From contig JAEXYH010000031.1 of NCBI GenBank assembly GCA_023451735.1, positions 1 through 64,000 on the forward strand: a stretch of DNA of 64,000 bases, given 5' to 3'. Both the position numbers and the translations under genes were made by a program. Position 1 is the stretch's first letter; the number at the start of each line of letters is the position of its first letter. The stretch is from Pseudomonadota bacterium (GTDB lineage Bacteria; Pseudomonadota; Alphaproteobacteria; Rhizobiales; Rhizobiaceae). The notes beneath the pieces were generated by a model that did no database searches, was not told the DNA's origin, and saw only the letters and a list, made by a program, of their open reading frames with translations. Shown piece by piece: positions 8,738 to 17,447 of the stretch.

Positions 8738-8947
8738 ATGATCAAGACTGCCCTTGCCGCAATAACCTTCGTGTTCACATTATTCTGTAGCCCAGCATTC
8801 TCGATGACGCCCGCGCCTAGTGGCCAATCTCAACAGGTTGACACCGTCTTCGTGAAAGGCGGCCATGGTCATATGCGTCGAGCCGGTCGTGGTCATCACT
8901 ACGCATGGTACCGCGGTCGAGGACATCATCGGGGGCACTATCGCTGA
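8738..8947 (+). CDS. Small exported His/Gly/Arg-rich protein
   Basis: This is a 69-residue protein with a signal peptide (about residues 1-24, cleavage near AFS-M). The tail is rich in Gly, His and Arg (GGHGHMRRAGRGHHYAWYRG). The start is placed at the ATG that begins the signal peptide; GGAG lies about 8 bases upstream. It resembles the two other His-rich exported proteins in the first 9 kb. Metal binding is possible from composition only. Confidence 0.6.
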   Translation: MIKTALAAITFVFTLFCSPAFSMTPAPSGQSQQVDTVFVKGGHGHMRRAGRGHHYAWYRGRGHHRGHYR

Positions 8948-9332
8948 TCATCGCTCCACCCACTTTGTGCCAAATGCCGCGACAAGATCCTGATGAACCG
9001 TCGAATGGTGAACTGGCGCTTGGGATTATCGCATTGTCCATTTTGGCAATGAGCCTTCCGAATATCTTTGGCGTATGACCGGACGCAAAACGACGATGGA
9101 CGAGACAATCAACGAGCTTCCTAATCCTGCATCCTGTGAGGCAGCGTCGGGCGCCGTTGATGGCCGCTGGCACAGACGGGTATGGTTCGAGGTCTCCCGG
9201 CTCCGACGATCCAGCACCGCTGCGGGGCGAACCATCATTGTCGATCGCACGGGCGCTGCAATCGTCGGCGCCACGGTTTGCGATCATGATCGATAATGGA
9301 CAAGATCGACTTCAACTTCCCGCCTACACGCG
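8948..9332. other. Non-coding stretch downstream of the dnaE2 remnant
   Basis: No gene is recognisable on either strand. It lies just 3' of the broken dnaE2 end and may contain further eroded sequence from that gene, but I cannot align it. Confidence 0.4.
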
Positions 9333-9560
9333 TCAGAGGCAACACCGGTACCCGGCGAGATCCACCGATAGGTCGGTCAATTGCCGCGCCACCAGATGGA
9401 CGACTTCTCCCTCTCGTTGGATGCGTCCTTGGACGGCGATCATGGATGCGCAGAGGATGATCCGGCGCTGGCGCTCGTACAGTGACTGCCAAATCACCAG
9501 ATTAGCCACGTCGCGTCGTTTTCGATGGTGATGATCACGACGCCCTTCGCCGAACCCGTA
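9333..9560 (-). pseudogene. dnaE2: Remnant of error-prone DNA polymerase dnaE2 (3' part)
   Basis: Two overlapping minus-strand frames give the OB-fold part near the C terminus of DnaE2/ImuC, the alpha-subunit-like polymerase used in mutagenic translesion synthesis with ImuA and ImuB. One frame reads AKGVVIITIENDAT (9509-9550). The next reads DVANLVIWQSLYERQRR and QREGEVVHLVARQL (9345-9513). They join only if one base is missing near 9510, so a frameshift is present. No polymerase core, imuA or imuB lies nearby. This is therefore a decayed fragment, not a functional gene. Confidence 0.7.
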
Positions 9561-9733
9561 TATCAATTGCCTTCCCAACGTGCCGCGGCTTTATGTCAGC
9601 GAATTTGCCTTAACGGCGCTGCAATGGCGTGCAGTTGCATGGAACTCCGGTGCGAAGGTTTCGCACCACAAGAGAGGCGAATACTCTTGCAGACGACATA
9701 ACCAACCGCGTTGCCGACTGAACTCCGCCGAAG

Positions 9734-10204
9734 TCACCTTGCATCCCTGCTTGGCGTTTTATCTCCGAGCCGGCCGGCCGGCGCAACGCTTGCGTTCCCA
9801 TTGTCAGACGACGGAGGCGCTGCGTTCGGATTGACCATTACACCTGTGTTGGTGCTGCTGAGCGACTTGGTCGCCGCCGCGCCGCCGGGCGACTGCCCAT
9901 AGGAAGGTGAGCTCGATGAACTGTTGGTGCTCGATGGCGACGGCACAGCCTTGTTATCGTTGGTGCCGTTTTCCCGTGTGACAGGGTTCGCGTATCCATT
10001 GTTTGACTGACCGCCCCTGCCGCCAAAACCCGAGCCTCCACTGGGTGAGCTGCTGCCCGCCGCCCCGCCGATTGATCCGCCACCGGATCCCCCTGCGCCG
10101 CCGCCGCCACCACCGCCTCCTCCACCACCACCGCCTTGGGCGAACGCAGGCCCTGATGCTGAGATGAAGGCGGCGGCGAGTATGGCAATCAACTGACGTG
10201 ACAT
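9734..10204 (-). CDS. Exported low-complexity Gly/Ser-rich protein
   Basis: The 156-residue protein has a signal peptide (about 1-23, cleavage near AFA-Q). An uninterrupted run of 13 glycines follows, then Gly/Ser/Asn/Pro-rich low-complexity sequence without a fold. AGGAG sits about 6 bases before this ATG, which favours it over an upstream one at 10237. Probably a disordered periplasmic or envelope protein; function unknown. Confidence 0.6.
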   Translation of the reverse strand: MSRQLIAILAAAFISASGPAFAQGGGGGGGGGGGGGAGGSGGGSIGGAAGSSSPSGGSGFGGRGGQSNNGYANPVTRENGTNDNKAVPSPSSTNSSSSSPSYGQSPGGAAATKSLSSTNTGVMVNPNAAPPSSDNGNASVAPAGRLGDKTPSRDAR

Positions 10205-10311
10205 GTGGGGCTCCTCGGTTTGGAGGCTCAAAGCCACTTTCTGAGAACAGTTCCGGCATTCGTGGAACGTTTGCCGACTTACCCGATTGAGGCGCTGGCG
10301 AGGAGAATGAA

Positions 10312-10536
10312 ATGTCCGCGGAAAACCCGGTGCCGGCAGCTGATCCGGTCGAAAGTCTGCACACAGTCGTTGTGGAGGGCGTCAAGGACGCAGCGCAGCG
10401 CGCCAACTGGGCGATCACGGAGGCGCGAAAACCGGGGCAACCGCTCGATTTGCTGGCGAGTATTGGCCGCCAAGCGCCTCTCGGGTCGATCCTAATCGCG
10501 TTCCTGCTCGGCGTTGCGGTGGGACGCCGCCGATGA
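10312..10536 (+). CDS. Small C-terminally membrane-anchored protein
   Basis: The 74-residue protein has an amphipathic helical N-terminal part and ends in one hydrophobic segment (about residues 57-71, PLGSILIAFLLGVAVG) capped by RRR. The layout is like the C-terminal anchor of ElaB/DUF883-type ribosome-associated inner-membrane proteins, although the rest does not clearly match. AGGAG is a good ribosome-binding site. Function unknown. Confidence 0.6.
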   Translation: MSAENPVPAADPVESLHTVVVEGVKDAAQRANWAITEARKPGQPLDLLASIGRQAPLGSILIAFLLGVAVGRRR

Positions 10537-10719
10537 GCAAGCCTCCGACCTTCATTGTGGACGACCTCAAGAGCAAAAGCCGGCACTTCATATGCCGGGC
10601 GATGCAGCACATCCGCCTGGCGAGCAAGATCTCGGCGGGGGCGACATCTGTTCGCTGGAACAAGACCCGCGAACCGAAGACGATAAGCCTCTCGGTTAGG
10701 ACGTTCTGTCCAAAACTGG

Positions 10720-10745
10720 AAGGGGCGGCCGATCTGCCGCCCCTT
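10720..10745. terminator. Bidirectional terminator between the small anchored protein and katE
   Basis: AAGGGGCGGC / GCCGCCCCTT forms a 10-bp stem with a 6-base loop. T-rich sequence follows on the plus strand (TTTTCTC) and a shorter one on the minus strand. It lies 30 bases past the katE stop, so it probably serves both converging transcripts. Confidence 0.75.
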
Positions 10746-10774
10746 TTCTCGCATGCAACCGGGATGAAGGAGGG

Positions 10775-12913
10775 TTACGGCAGCTTGACCTTGGGCTCCC
10801 GCGCCCACAGTCGGAGTTCGCCGAGCATTGCAACAAAACCCGCGATGTCTTTCTTCGCGTTCAGGGCGACTACCCCATCGTCCAACGCGTCGGCGATCCC
10901 GGCGTTAGCGAAGAGAGGTGCGGCGGCCGGGACGTAGCCAATGAATTTGCAATGCGCAAAAGCATCCGCCACGAAATCACGCGCCGTCGCCTCTGCAAGC
11001 AGATCGGCGATGCCGGCTTCACCGGGCAGAAGAGCCACGGCGTCGAACAACACCGAGGGGCCCCCGTCGATCATCTCGTCAGCCTCGATCCATGAGCCAT
11101 CATCCGCTTCCGCGCCGGTCACCTTGGGTGCCACGATCTCACACATGCCGCCTTCTTTTGCGATCGCCGCCTTGAGTGCAGCCAAGAGCTTCGCATCCAC
11201 GCCGTCCGACACCAGAATGCCGAGTTTACGGCCGTCGAAGCGCTGAGGTCCTCTCGCGATGATGCTCAACGCAGGCGACGGCTCGAGATCCTTCCGTATC
11301 GGCACCGCTGCATCAGCCGGCTCTGGCATCTCGCGAAGTCCGAGTTTTTCGGCAACCTTGTTCGCAAGAACATCGTCGATGTTCAGGAGGTGAGACACCA
11401 TCCGCTCGCGGATCACCGGCGTTTTTACCTTACTCAGCTCGAAGGTAAGTGCGGCCGCGAGATGGTGTTGTTCGGTCTCGGTCTGACTGATGTAGAATTG
11501 TCGGGCTTGGCTGTAATGATCGGCGAAGCTCTCAGGGCGCAGCCGGCGTTTCTCGCCGGCTTCCTCGTGCGGAAAACTCGTGAAACCCTTGACGGTCGAT
11601 TCACGCGGGCCGACGCCGAAGGAATTTGGCTGATAGTTGACGCGTCCCACGGGGTTACGCATCGCCATGTGGCCGTCCTGCTGGAAATGGGCGAACGGGC
11701 ACTTAGGCGCGTTGATCGGGATATGAGTGAAATTGGGGCTGCCCAGTCGCTTGAGCTGGGTGTCGAGGTAGGAGAAGTTGCGGCCTTGCAACAGCGGATC
11801 GTTGGAGAAGTCGATGCCGGGCGGCACATTCTGCGTCATGAACGCAACCTGCTCGGTCTCCGCGAAGAAATTGTCCGGCATCCGGTCGAGGACGAGACGG
11901 CCGATCGGGACGGTTGGAAGAAGCTCTTCTGGGATGATCTTCGTTGGATCGAGCACATCGAAATCAAAGCTGTCTGCGAACTCTTGGTCGAAAAGCTGAA
12001 CCTGAAGCTCCCACTCAGGATAGTTGCCAGTCTGGATCGATGTCCACAGGTCGCGCCGGTGAAAATCCGGGTCTGCGCCGTTGATCTTGACTGCTTCGTT
12101 CCACATCACCGACTGCAATCCGAGCTTCGGCTTCCAGTGAAACTTCACAAAGGTCGATTCACCCTTGGCGTTGACGAAGCGGAAGGTGTGTACACCGAAC
12201 CCTTCCATGAAACGAAAGGAGCGCGGAATCGTCCGGTCTGACATCTGCCACATGACCATGTGCATGCTTTCCGGCGTCAGCGAGATGAAATCCCAAAAAT
12301 TATCGTGCGCAGACTGGGCTTGGGGAAATGCGCTATCTGGCTCCTCTTTCACAGCATGGACGAGGTCCGGAAACTTGATGGCATCTTGAATGAAGAAGAC
12401 TGGGATGTTGTTTCCGACAAGATCCCAATTCCCTTCCTGTGTGTAAATCTTCACAGCAAATCCGCGCACGTCGCGAGCAAGATCAAATGATCCCTTGCTG
12501 CCGGCTACAGTAGAAAATCGCACAAATGCAGGCGTCTTCTCGCCAGCGCGCTGGAAAAGGTCAGCTTTTGTATATTTCGCCAGCGACTTGTAATTCTCGA
12601 AGTATCCGTGTGCTGCATAGCCGCGGGCATGTACCACCCGTTCGGGTATGCGTTCATGGTCAAAGTGGAAGATCTTCTCGCGAAAATGAAAATCTTCGAT
12701 CAGGGTTGGGCCTCGCGCTCCGACCTTCAAAGTATTCTGATCGTCCGAAACCGGCCCGCCCTGGGCCGTGGTCAGGATCTCGTCGTTCTTGCCCGCCACC
12801 TGATGAAGCTCGCCGCCATTGCCGCGGATCAGCGTCTGGTCATGGATGGTGGCGCCGGCTTCAGGTCGTTTAATGGGCTTGGCGATTTGCGGTCGTTTGG
12901 TGGACTTGGCCAT
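10775..12913 (-). CDS. katE: Catalase HPII (large-subunit, clade 2)
   Basis: The 712-residue protein is a cytoplasmic heme catalase that dismutates hydrogen peroxide. The distal heme residues His95 (RVVHARGYAAHG) and Asn168 (DLVGNNIPVF) and the proximal ligand Tyr382 (NFSYLDTQ) are present. After the core (about residues 60-560) there is the extra C-terminal flavodoxin/DJ-1-like domain (about 570-712) that defines large-subunit catalases. The start at 12913 is set by GGGG six bases upstream; an ATG ten codons earlier is less likely. It is monocistronic. Enzymes of this type usually serve in stationary phase and general stress. Confidence 0.95.
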   Translation of the reverse strand: MAKSTKRPQIAKPIKRPEAGATIHDQTLIRGNGGELHQVAGKNDEILTTAQGGPVSDDQNTLKVGARGPTLIEDFHFREKIFHFDHERIPERVVHARGYAAHGYFENYKSLAKYTKADLFQRAGEKTPAFVRFSTVAGSKGSFDLARDVRGFAVKIYTQEGNWDLVGNNIPVFFIQDAIKFPDLVHAVKEEPDSAFPQAQSAHDNFWDFISLTPESMHMVMWQMSDRTIPRSFRFMEGFGVHTFRFVNAKGESTFVKFHWKPKLGLQSVMWNEAVKINGADPDFHRRDLWTSIQTGNYPEWELQVQLFDQEFADSFDFDVLDPTKIIPEELLPTVPIGRLVLDRMPDNFFAETEQVAFMTQNVPPGIDFSNDPLLQGRNFSYLDTQLKRLGSPNFTHIPINAPKCPFAHFQQDGHMAMRNPVGRVNYQPNSFGVGPRESTVKGFTSFPHEEAGEKRRLRPESFADHYSQARQFYISQTETEQHHLAAALTFELSKVKTPVIRERMVSHLLNIDDVLANKVAEKLGLREMPEPADAAVPIRKDLEPSPALSIIARGPQRFDGRKLGILVSDGVDAKLLAALKAAIAKEGGMCEIVAPKVTGAEADDGSWIEADEMIDGGPSVLFDAVALLPGEAGIADLLAEATARDFVADAFAHCKFIGYVPAAAPLFANAGIADALDDGVVALNAKKDIAGFVAMLGELRLWAREPKVKLP

Positions 12914-13035
12914 GAATTCCCCGCGTTGTTTGGAAGGTTTCAAATTGCGCCTTTCAACGGAACCATGGCCGACACGTTCCGTCGCTCAGGCGTTTTTAAT
13001 ACCTCCGCGCCGCCCGCGTGGGTTTCGGAATATGG

Positions 13036-13506
13036 CTAGATGAGTCGCACCCGGGCGATCAGGAATGCAACTGCAAAAGCTGTGCTATCAGAGCTACGTT
13101 TTTGATCCAATTGTGCAGCGGCGCTGGCGGTCAAAAAGTCCAGCGCGGCCATTGCATCCAGCCTTCTTAGGTTGAGCCGATCGTTGACCTGAACGAAGCC
13201 TGACAGGGCGGCTTGGCGGTCCAGATTGCTAAAGCCCATCGCCCAGTTTACAAACAGCCGACTGGCTTCGCCACGTTGCAGCTGGACAGTATCGCGATGC
13301 CGCTGGTCCCCCTCAATGCGCGCGAAAGTTTCTCGGACCGCCGCCGGAGGGCCTTCCAGTGCCTGCAAAAACTCACCTTTGCAGTAGACCAGCATACCCG
13401 TGATGTCTGCCGCTTCGTTCGCCCGCCTCGCGGTTTCCAAAAGCCGCGTCAGATTTTCTGGTGTGAAAGAGGAAGACGCCGAGCTTACATAGACAACTCG
13501 AAACAC
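13036..13506 (-). CDS. Short BLUF-domain blue-light sensor
   Basis: The 156-residue protein is almost entirely a BLUF domain (residues 1-95), a FAD-binding blue-light photoreceptor fold, plus a helical C-terminal cap. The key flavin-contact residues are all present with spacing like AppA: Tyr6 (RVVYVSSA), Asn30, Gln48 (EFLQALEG), Trp88 and Met90 (NWAMGFS). There is no output domain, so it must act by protein-protein contact, as short BLUF proteins such as PixD and BlrB do. It is a single gene about 120 bases upstream of katE on the same strand. A link to katE is only positional. Confidence 0.9.
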   Translation of the reverse strand: MFRVVYVSSASSSFTPENLTRLLETARRANEAADITGMLVYCKGEFLQALEGPPAAVRETFARIEGDQRHRDTVQLQRGEASRLFVNWAMGFSNLDRQAALSGFVQVNDRLNLRRLDAMAALDFLTASAAAQLDQKRSSDSTAFAVAFLIARVRLI

Positions 13507-13725
13507 TGCATCTCCTTAGGGTTCAGCGGGATCCTCCGCCCGACCGGTTCAGACTGCCGCCCGCACGTTAAGCTTTGATTCACAACAGCAGACCATTTCC
13601 TGTCGGGCCATGCGCCACTCTTTAGCATTAACGTGCGCCAAGTCTTCCGTGGTCGCGCGGAGCTTACCCCGCGACTGGACGTCTCCAGTTGCCAACAGGC
13701 GTTGGTCTTTACCGAGGAAAGTCCC

Positions 13726-13920
13726 ATGAACAGAGTCTTGCTAGCAACGGCTGCCGAGCTGACGCTAGCGCTCAGCTCGCCCCTGTGCGCCCAGTCGGTC
13801 ATTGAAACGACCGGGGTGAATTCCGAACTCGGCATCTCCCCGACCGCTTGACTTCGTCAAGATGGGCTACCCTGGTGAGGCCGGATGCGCCTTACTGGCG
13901 ATGCCCAAACTCGGTCGCTA
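13726..13920 (+). pseudogene. Decayed DUF4142 gene (frameshifted and truncated)
   Basis: The ATG has a good ribosome-binding site (GAGGAAAG). It opens a signal peptide and then SVIETTGVNSELGISPT, the N-terminal signature of exported DUF4142 (ferritin-like helical) proteins. The frame ends at 13851. Shifting by one base restores DFVKMG, the next expected residues, but homology is then lost and the frame stops at 13920. The helical DUF4142 domain (about 130 residues) is missing, so this is a remnant. Confidence 0.65.
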
Positions 13921-14039
13921 ATATTGCCGGTGAGTTCGACGACTATCTGTCCAGCTTCTATATCGAACCTCCGGAACTTTGATCCCGATTGCTCATTGAG
14001 TGGGCAGATAGCTCGCTGGGAGCTATGGGGAGTCCGACC

Positions 14040-14870
14040 ATGATTGATACTGTTGTAGTAGCGCCTGCCGGCGGGACTGACGAACCTTCGACCGCAGGCG
14101 TATCATGGCCGGCTGTCGCCGCCGGCGCGACCGTATCGCTGGCGCTGACGCTGGTTCTCCTCGCATTCGGCACGGGCCTGGGTCTGTCGGTCGTTTCACC
14201 GTGGGGCAATTCCGGCGCCTCAGCTACGACATTCAAAATCACCACATGCCTTTATCTCGTCGTCATCGCGATGATCTCTTCATCGGTCGGAGGCTACCTG
14301 GCGGGACGTTTGCGTTCGAAGTGGATCGGCGTGCACGCCGATGAGGTCTATTTTCGGGACACAGCTCATGGTTTCTTGGCTTGGGCATTCGCCACCGTGC
14401 TCGGTGCCATTCTCCTTGCTGCTCCTGCTTCGACCATCCTTGGCGGGACAGCATCCGGGGTGTCGGCGGGCGCAACTGCCGCTGCAGCCCAATCCGGTCC
14501 GGTCGAGGGCTATGTTGACACCCTTTTGCGCCCCAGCACCCCTGCTCCGACCGGCGACGCCAATGCCAGCCGTGGAGAGGTCTCGCGCATTTTCTCGTCA
14601 AGCCTGCGCAACGGCGAGCTCAAGGCGACCGATCGTTCCTACGTCGTGAAGGTTATCGCCGCCCGAACTGGGCTTTCTGAAGCAGACGCCGACAAGCGGG
14701 TCACCGAGGTCGTCAACGACGCCAAGTCTGCAACGGATGCCGCCCGGAAGGCTGCCATGCAGCTTGCTTTCTGGCTCACCGCCTCACTGCTGATCGGCGC
14801 CTTCTCGGCAAGCCTTGCGGCGACCGAGGGCGGCGGCCTCCGGGATGGCACTTGGAAGCGTCGTCCTTAA
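14040..14870 (+). CDS. Polytopic membrane protein of unknown function
   Basis: This 276-residue inner-membrane protein has hydrophobic segments near residues 22-45, 62-84, 110-134 and 248-270. A soluble loop (about 140-245) contains a helical part rich in Ala and Lys with TGLSEADADKRVTEVVNDAK. No characterised family is recognised; similar genes are common in Bradyrhizobium. The start is the ATG opening MIDTVVVAP. It probably forms one transcript with the 22-residue peptide gene that begins 24 bases after its stop, closed by a strong terminator. Confidence 0.75.
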   Translation: MIDTVVVAPAGGTDEPSTAGVSWPAVAAGATVSLALTLVLLAFGTGLGLSVVSPWGNSGASATTFKITTCLYLVVIAMISSSVGGYLAGRLRSKWIGVHADEVYFRDTAHGFLAWAFATVLGAILLAAPASTILGGTASGVSAGATAAAAQSGPVEGYVDTLLRPSTPAPTGDANASRGEVSRIFSSSLRNGELKATDRSYVVKVIAARTGLSEADADKRVTEVVNDAKSATDAARKAAMQLAFWLTASLLIGAFSASLAATEGGGLRDGTWKRRP

Positions 14871-14894
14871 TCTTCAACACATAGGAGCTTTGTC

Positions 14895-14963
14895 ATGCCT
14901 ATTCTTCTCTGGCTACTTGGAATCCCTCTTCCCATTATTCTGCTCATCCTTTTCCTGAGGTGA
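14895..14963 (+). CDS. 22-residue hydrophobic membrane peptide
   Basis: A short open frame of 22 codons encodes an almost wholly hydrophobic single transmembrane helix with two prolines (PILLWLLGIPLP) and a terminal Arg. AGGAG lies about 7 bases before the ATG, and a rho-independent terminator starts 8 bases after the stop. The frame thus sits exactly between expression signals and follows the membrane protein gene by 24 bases. Very similar short peptides recur in Bradyrhizobium. It may associate with the preceding membrane protein; that is inference. Confidence 0.65.
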   Translation: MPILLWLLGIPLPIILLILFLR

Positions 14964-14970
14964 GCCATAC

Positions 14971-15003
14971 ACGCCGCCGGTCACCGGCGGCGTGCATTTT
15001 TTG
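14971..15003 (+). terminator. Strong rho-independent terminator
   Basis: ACGCCGCCGG / CCGGCGGCGT forms a 10-bp perfect stem with a 3-base loop. It is followed by GCATTTTTT, and closes the membrane protein/22-residue peptide unit. Confidence 0.9.
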
Positions 15004-15124
15004 CGAGAGGTTATACCGATCCTGCGCGGATAGACGGTTCGCCTCGCCCTACCGTCCGCCACGCGGTAGACCTTAGCTTCGTTCCGCGTTCCGGCCTTGA
15101 GAAATTCTGAAATACAGTCGCGGG

Positions 15125-15151
15125 GTGTCTGCTTTGCGCCAGAAGCTGCCA
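15125..15151. repeat. Degenerate copy of the TCCGCTTTGCGCC repeat
   Basis: gtctgctttgcgccagaagc resembles the interspersed palindromic repeat found at 30017, 40914, 48234 and 54426, with several substitutions in both arms. It lies in the otherwise empty 14964-15210 interval. Confidence 0.45.
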
Positions 15152-15210
15152 TGCGCAGATAAACTAACTCCGCGCATGCCAGCGCCGAGTGGCGATCGAG
15201 ATATCCCTTT

Positions 15211-16218
15211 TTAACTTTCAGCTCGCAGCAGCTCCCGAGCTGGCGCATCGAGAATGCCAGTCAAACGGTGACGAATGATGGCCTCCGCATCTGCCATGAT
15301 GCGGTCTATCAGCTCCTTAACCGTCGGAATGTCGTTGATGAGACCAGCCACCATGCCACAACTCCATGCGCCAGCATCCATGTCGCCCTCGACCATGACT
15401 TTCGGATAGACGCCTGCTACCTCATTGATGATATCGCCGATAACCAGTGCATCGCCCTTCGCGCGCTCGGTGGCCATCAGCCGCTCTACGCCAGCATTGT
15501 TGAGCACGCGCTCGGTGTTCCTCAGCGACCGCATCACCAGCCGGGTGTCGAGCTCCGACGCCTTGACGATCGCATCCTTGACGTTCTGATGCACGGGCGC
15601 CTCCTCGGTCGCCACGAACCGCGTTCCCATATTCATACCCGCCGCGCCCATCGCGAGCGCGGCCACCAGGCTGCGCGCATCCGCCATGCCGCCGGAGGCC
15701 ACGAACGGAATCTTCAGCTCGTCCGCCGCGCGCGGCAGAAGGATCATGTTCGGCATATCGTCTTCACCGGGATGACCGCCGCATTCGAACCCGTCGACAC
15801 TGACCGCGTCGCAACCGATCTTCTCGGCCTTCAAGGAATGGCGGACGGACGTGCATTTATGAATGACCTTGATGCCCGCTTCCTTCAGCGCCGGCATATA
15901 TTGCTCCGGGCTACGCCCCGCCGTTTCGACCGCCTTGATACCGCCCTCCTTGATCGCCGCGATATATTCCGGATAAGGCGGCGCATCGAAAGTCGGGAGA
16001 AAGGTCAGGTTCACGCCGAACGGCTTGTCGGTCATGTCGCGGCAGCGCGCGATCTCCTTTGCAAGCTTCTCGGGCGTACGCTGCGTCAGGCCGGTGATGA
16101 TGCCTAGACCACCGGCATTTGACACGGCCGCTGCGAGTTCCGCAAACCCGACATAATGCATGCCGCCCTGGATGATTGGGTGTTCGATTCCGAACAGCTC
16201 CGTGATGGCAGTCCTCAT
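15211..16218 (-). CDS. Nitronate monooxygenase / 2-nitropropane dioxygenase family flavoprotein
   Basis: The 335-residue TIM-barrel flavoprotein has the family hallmarks: IIQGGMHYVG near the N terminus, a long helical middle, DGFECGGHPGEDD, and the FMN phosphate-binding region VASGGMADARSLVAALAMGA. Family members oxidise alkyl nitronates, but many encoded in acyl-CoA catabolic clusters act on other, unknown substrates. It is the last gene of a minus-strand run (ligase, SDR, two acyl-CoA dehydrogenases, this gene), so a role in the same degradative route is likely. Confidence 0.85.
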   Translation of the reverse strand: MRTAITELFGIEHPIIQGGMHYVGFAELAAAVSNAGGLGIITGLTQRTPEKLAKEIARCRDMTDKPFGVNLTFLPTFDAPPYPEYIAAIKEGGIKAVETAGRSPEQYMPALKEAGIKVIHKCTSVRHSLKAEKIGCDAVSVDGFECGGHPGEDDMPNMILLPRAADELKIPFVASGGMADARSLVAALAMGAAGMNMGTRFVATEEAPVHQNVKDAIVKASELDTRLVMRSLRNTERVLNNAGVERLMATERAKGDALVIGDIINEVAGVYPKVMVEGDMDAGAWSCGMVAGLINDIPTVKELIDRIMADAEAIIRHRLTGILDAPARELLRAES

Positions 16219-16295
16219 GGCGATCTCCCGCGTCTGCTTTGTTTGTTTGCTGTGTGGTGAGAATGTGAGTGAAGCAAGCGACGACCGGCAGCCGG

Positions 16296-17426
16296 CTAGG
16301 CCGAGCGGGCAAACCGCATCAGGTGAAATGCCGGATCGCCGAACTGGATGTCGATGGCACCGATCCGCTTGAAATAATGACCGACCTTCAGTTCATCGCT
16401 CATGCCCATCCCGCCGTGCAGCTGGATGGCCTGTTCGCCGACGAAGCGGGCAGCGTATCCGACCTTCGACTTCGCTCCGGATGCCAGCTTCGTCACCTGC
16501 GGATCGTCGGACATCAGCGTCAAAGTGAGGTGCTGCATCAGCGAGACCGCTTCCTGCAGGGCGATGAACATATCGACCATCCGGTGTTGCAGCACCTGGA
16601 ACGTGCCGAGCGCCGTGCCGAACTGCTTTCGGGTCTTGCTGTAGTCAAGCGTCGCCGCATTCAGCTCGGTCATCGCGCCAACGGCCTCGGCACATAGCGC
16701 ACCGATGGCCCGGTCACGGCAGTTCTCAAGGGCTTCGACGCCCGCGCCCTCCTGGCCGAGTAGATCGGCTTCCGATACGCGAACGTCATTCAGCGTGACT
16801 TCGGCCGCCCGGCGCCCGTCCATCGTCCGGTAGCTTTGCAGGTGCAGGCCTGCGGACTTGGTATCGACGATGAATAGCGAGATGCCGTCGCGATCGCCGT
16901 GGCGGCCGGATGTGCGCGCCGACACGATCAATCGGTCCGCCCACGGCGCTCCGATCACCGCTGCCTTGGAGCCGGACAGCGAATAGCCGTCCGCGCTGCG
17001 ATCGGCAGATACGGACACTTTGTTCAGGTCGTAGCGGGAGCCCTGCTCCGCCCAGGCCAATGCCCAGATTGCTTTCCCCTCTGCGATGTCGGAGAGCAAC
17101 ACGCGGCGTTGGCTTTCGCTCCCCAGCGTCTCGATCAGGCCGCCAGCGAGTACGACGGTTTCCAAATAGGGTTCGATCACGAGATAGCGGCCGAACTCTT
17201 GCATCACGATCATCGTCGACAGCGGGCCATTGCCGAAACCGCCATGGTCTTCCGAGAACGGCGCCGCAAGGAGCCCGAGTTCGGCGAATTTGGCCCAATG
17301 CGTCCGGCTCCAGCCCTCCTCACTGCCGAGGATCCGGGCGCGCGTGTCGAAATTGTACTCGTCCTCAAGGAAGCGCTGCACACTATTGCGGAGCAACGTC
17401 TGTTCTTCGGTCAGTTCGATGTCCAT
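16296..17426 (-). CDS. Acyl-CoA dehydrogenase (beta-type partner)
   Basis: This 376-residue FAD-dependent acyl-CoA dehydrogenase has an N-terminal helical domain (MDIELTEEQTLLRNSVQRFL), a middle beta domain and a C-terminal helical domain ending in QLHGGMGMSDELKVGHYFKR. These features match members found as one half of two-gene acyl-CoA dehydrogenases (for example the mycobacterial FadE pairs). The second acyl-CoA dehydrogenase ends 21 bases upstream in the same operon. Together they probably introduce the alpha,beta double bond into a CoA-activated substrate. The substrate is unknown; the pairing is inferred. Confidence 0.9.
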   Translation of the reverse strand: MDIELTEEQTLLRNSVQRFLEDEYNFDTRARILGSEEGWSRTHWAKFAELGLLAAPFSEDHGGFGNGPLSTMIVMQEFGRYLVIEPYLETVVLAGGLIETLGSESQRRVLLSDIAEGKAIWALAWAEQGSRYDLNKVSVSADRSADGYSLSGSKAAVIGAPWADRLIVSARTSGRHGDRDGISLFIVDTKSAGLHLQSYRTMDGRRAAEVTLNDVRVSEADLLGQEGAGVEALENCRDRAIGALCAEAVGAMTELNAATLDYSKTRKQFGTALGTFQVLQHRMVDMFIALQEAVSLMQHLTLTLMSDDPQVTKLASGAKSKVGYAARFVGEQAIQLHGGMGMSDELKVGHYFKRIGAIDIQFGDPAFHLMRFARSA

Positions 17427-17447
17427 GGGTTGCCTTCTTTCGTTCCG

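Noticed and set aside
10533..10937. Plus-strand frame overlapping the stop of the 10312 gene by ATGA
   Set aside because: It runs through the terminator hairpin and into the antisense of katE. Another frame ending at 10699 (MPGDAAHPPGEQD...) fits the terminator better, but neither has enough support.
12526..13043. Long frames opposite katE
   Set aside because: They lie wholly antisense to a strongly conserved catalase and have no ribosome-binding site or recognisable domain.
15268..16107. 279-codon plus-strand frame opposite the NMO-like gene
   Set aside because: A composition shadow of a high-G+C gene: Arg/His-rich, no domain, antisense to a clear flavoprotein.
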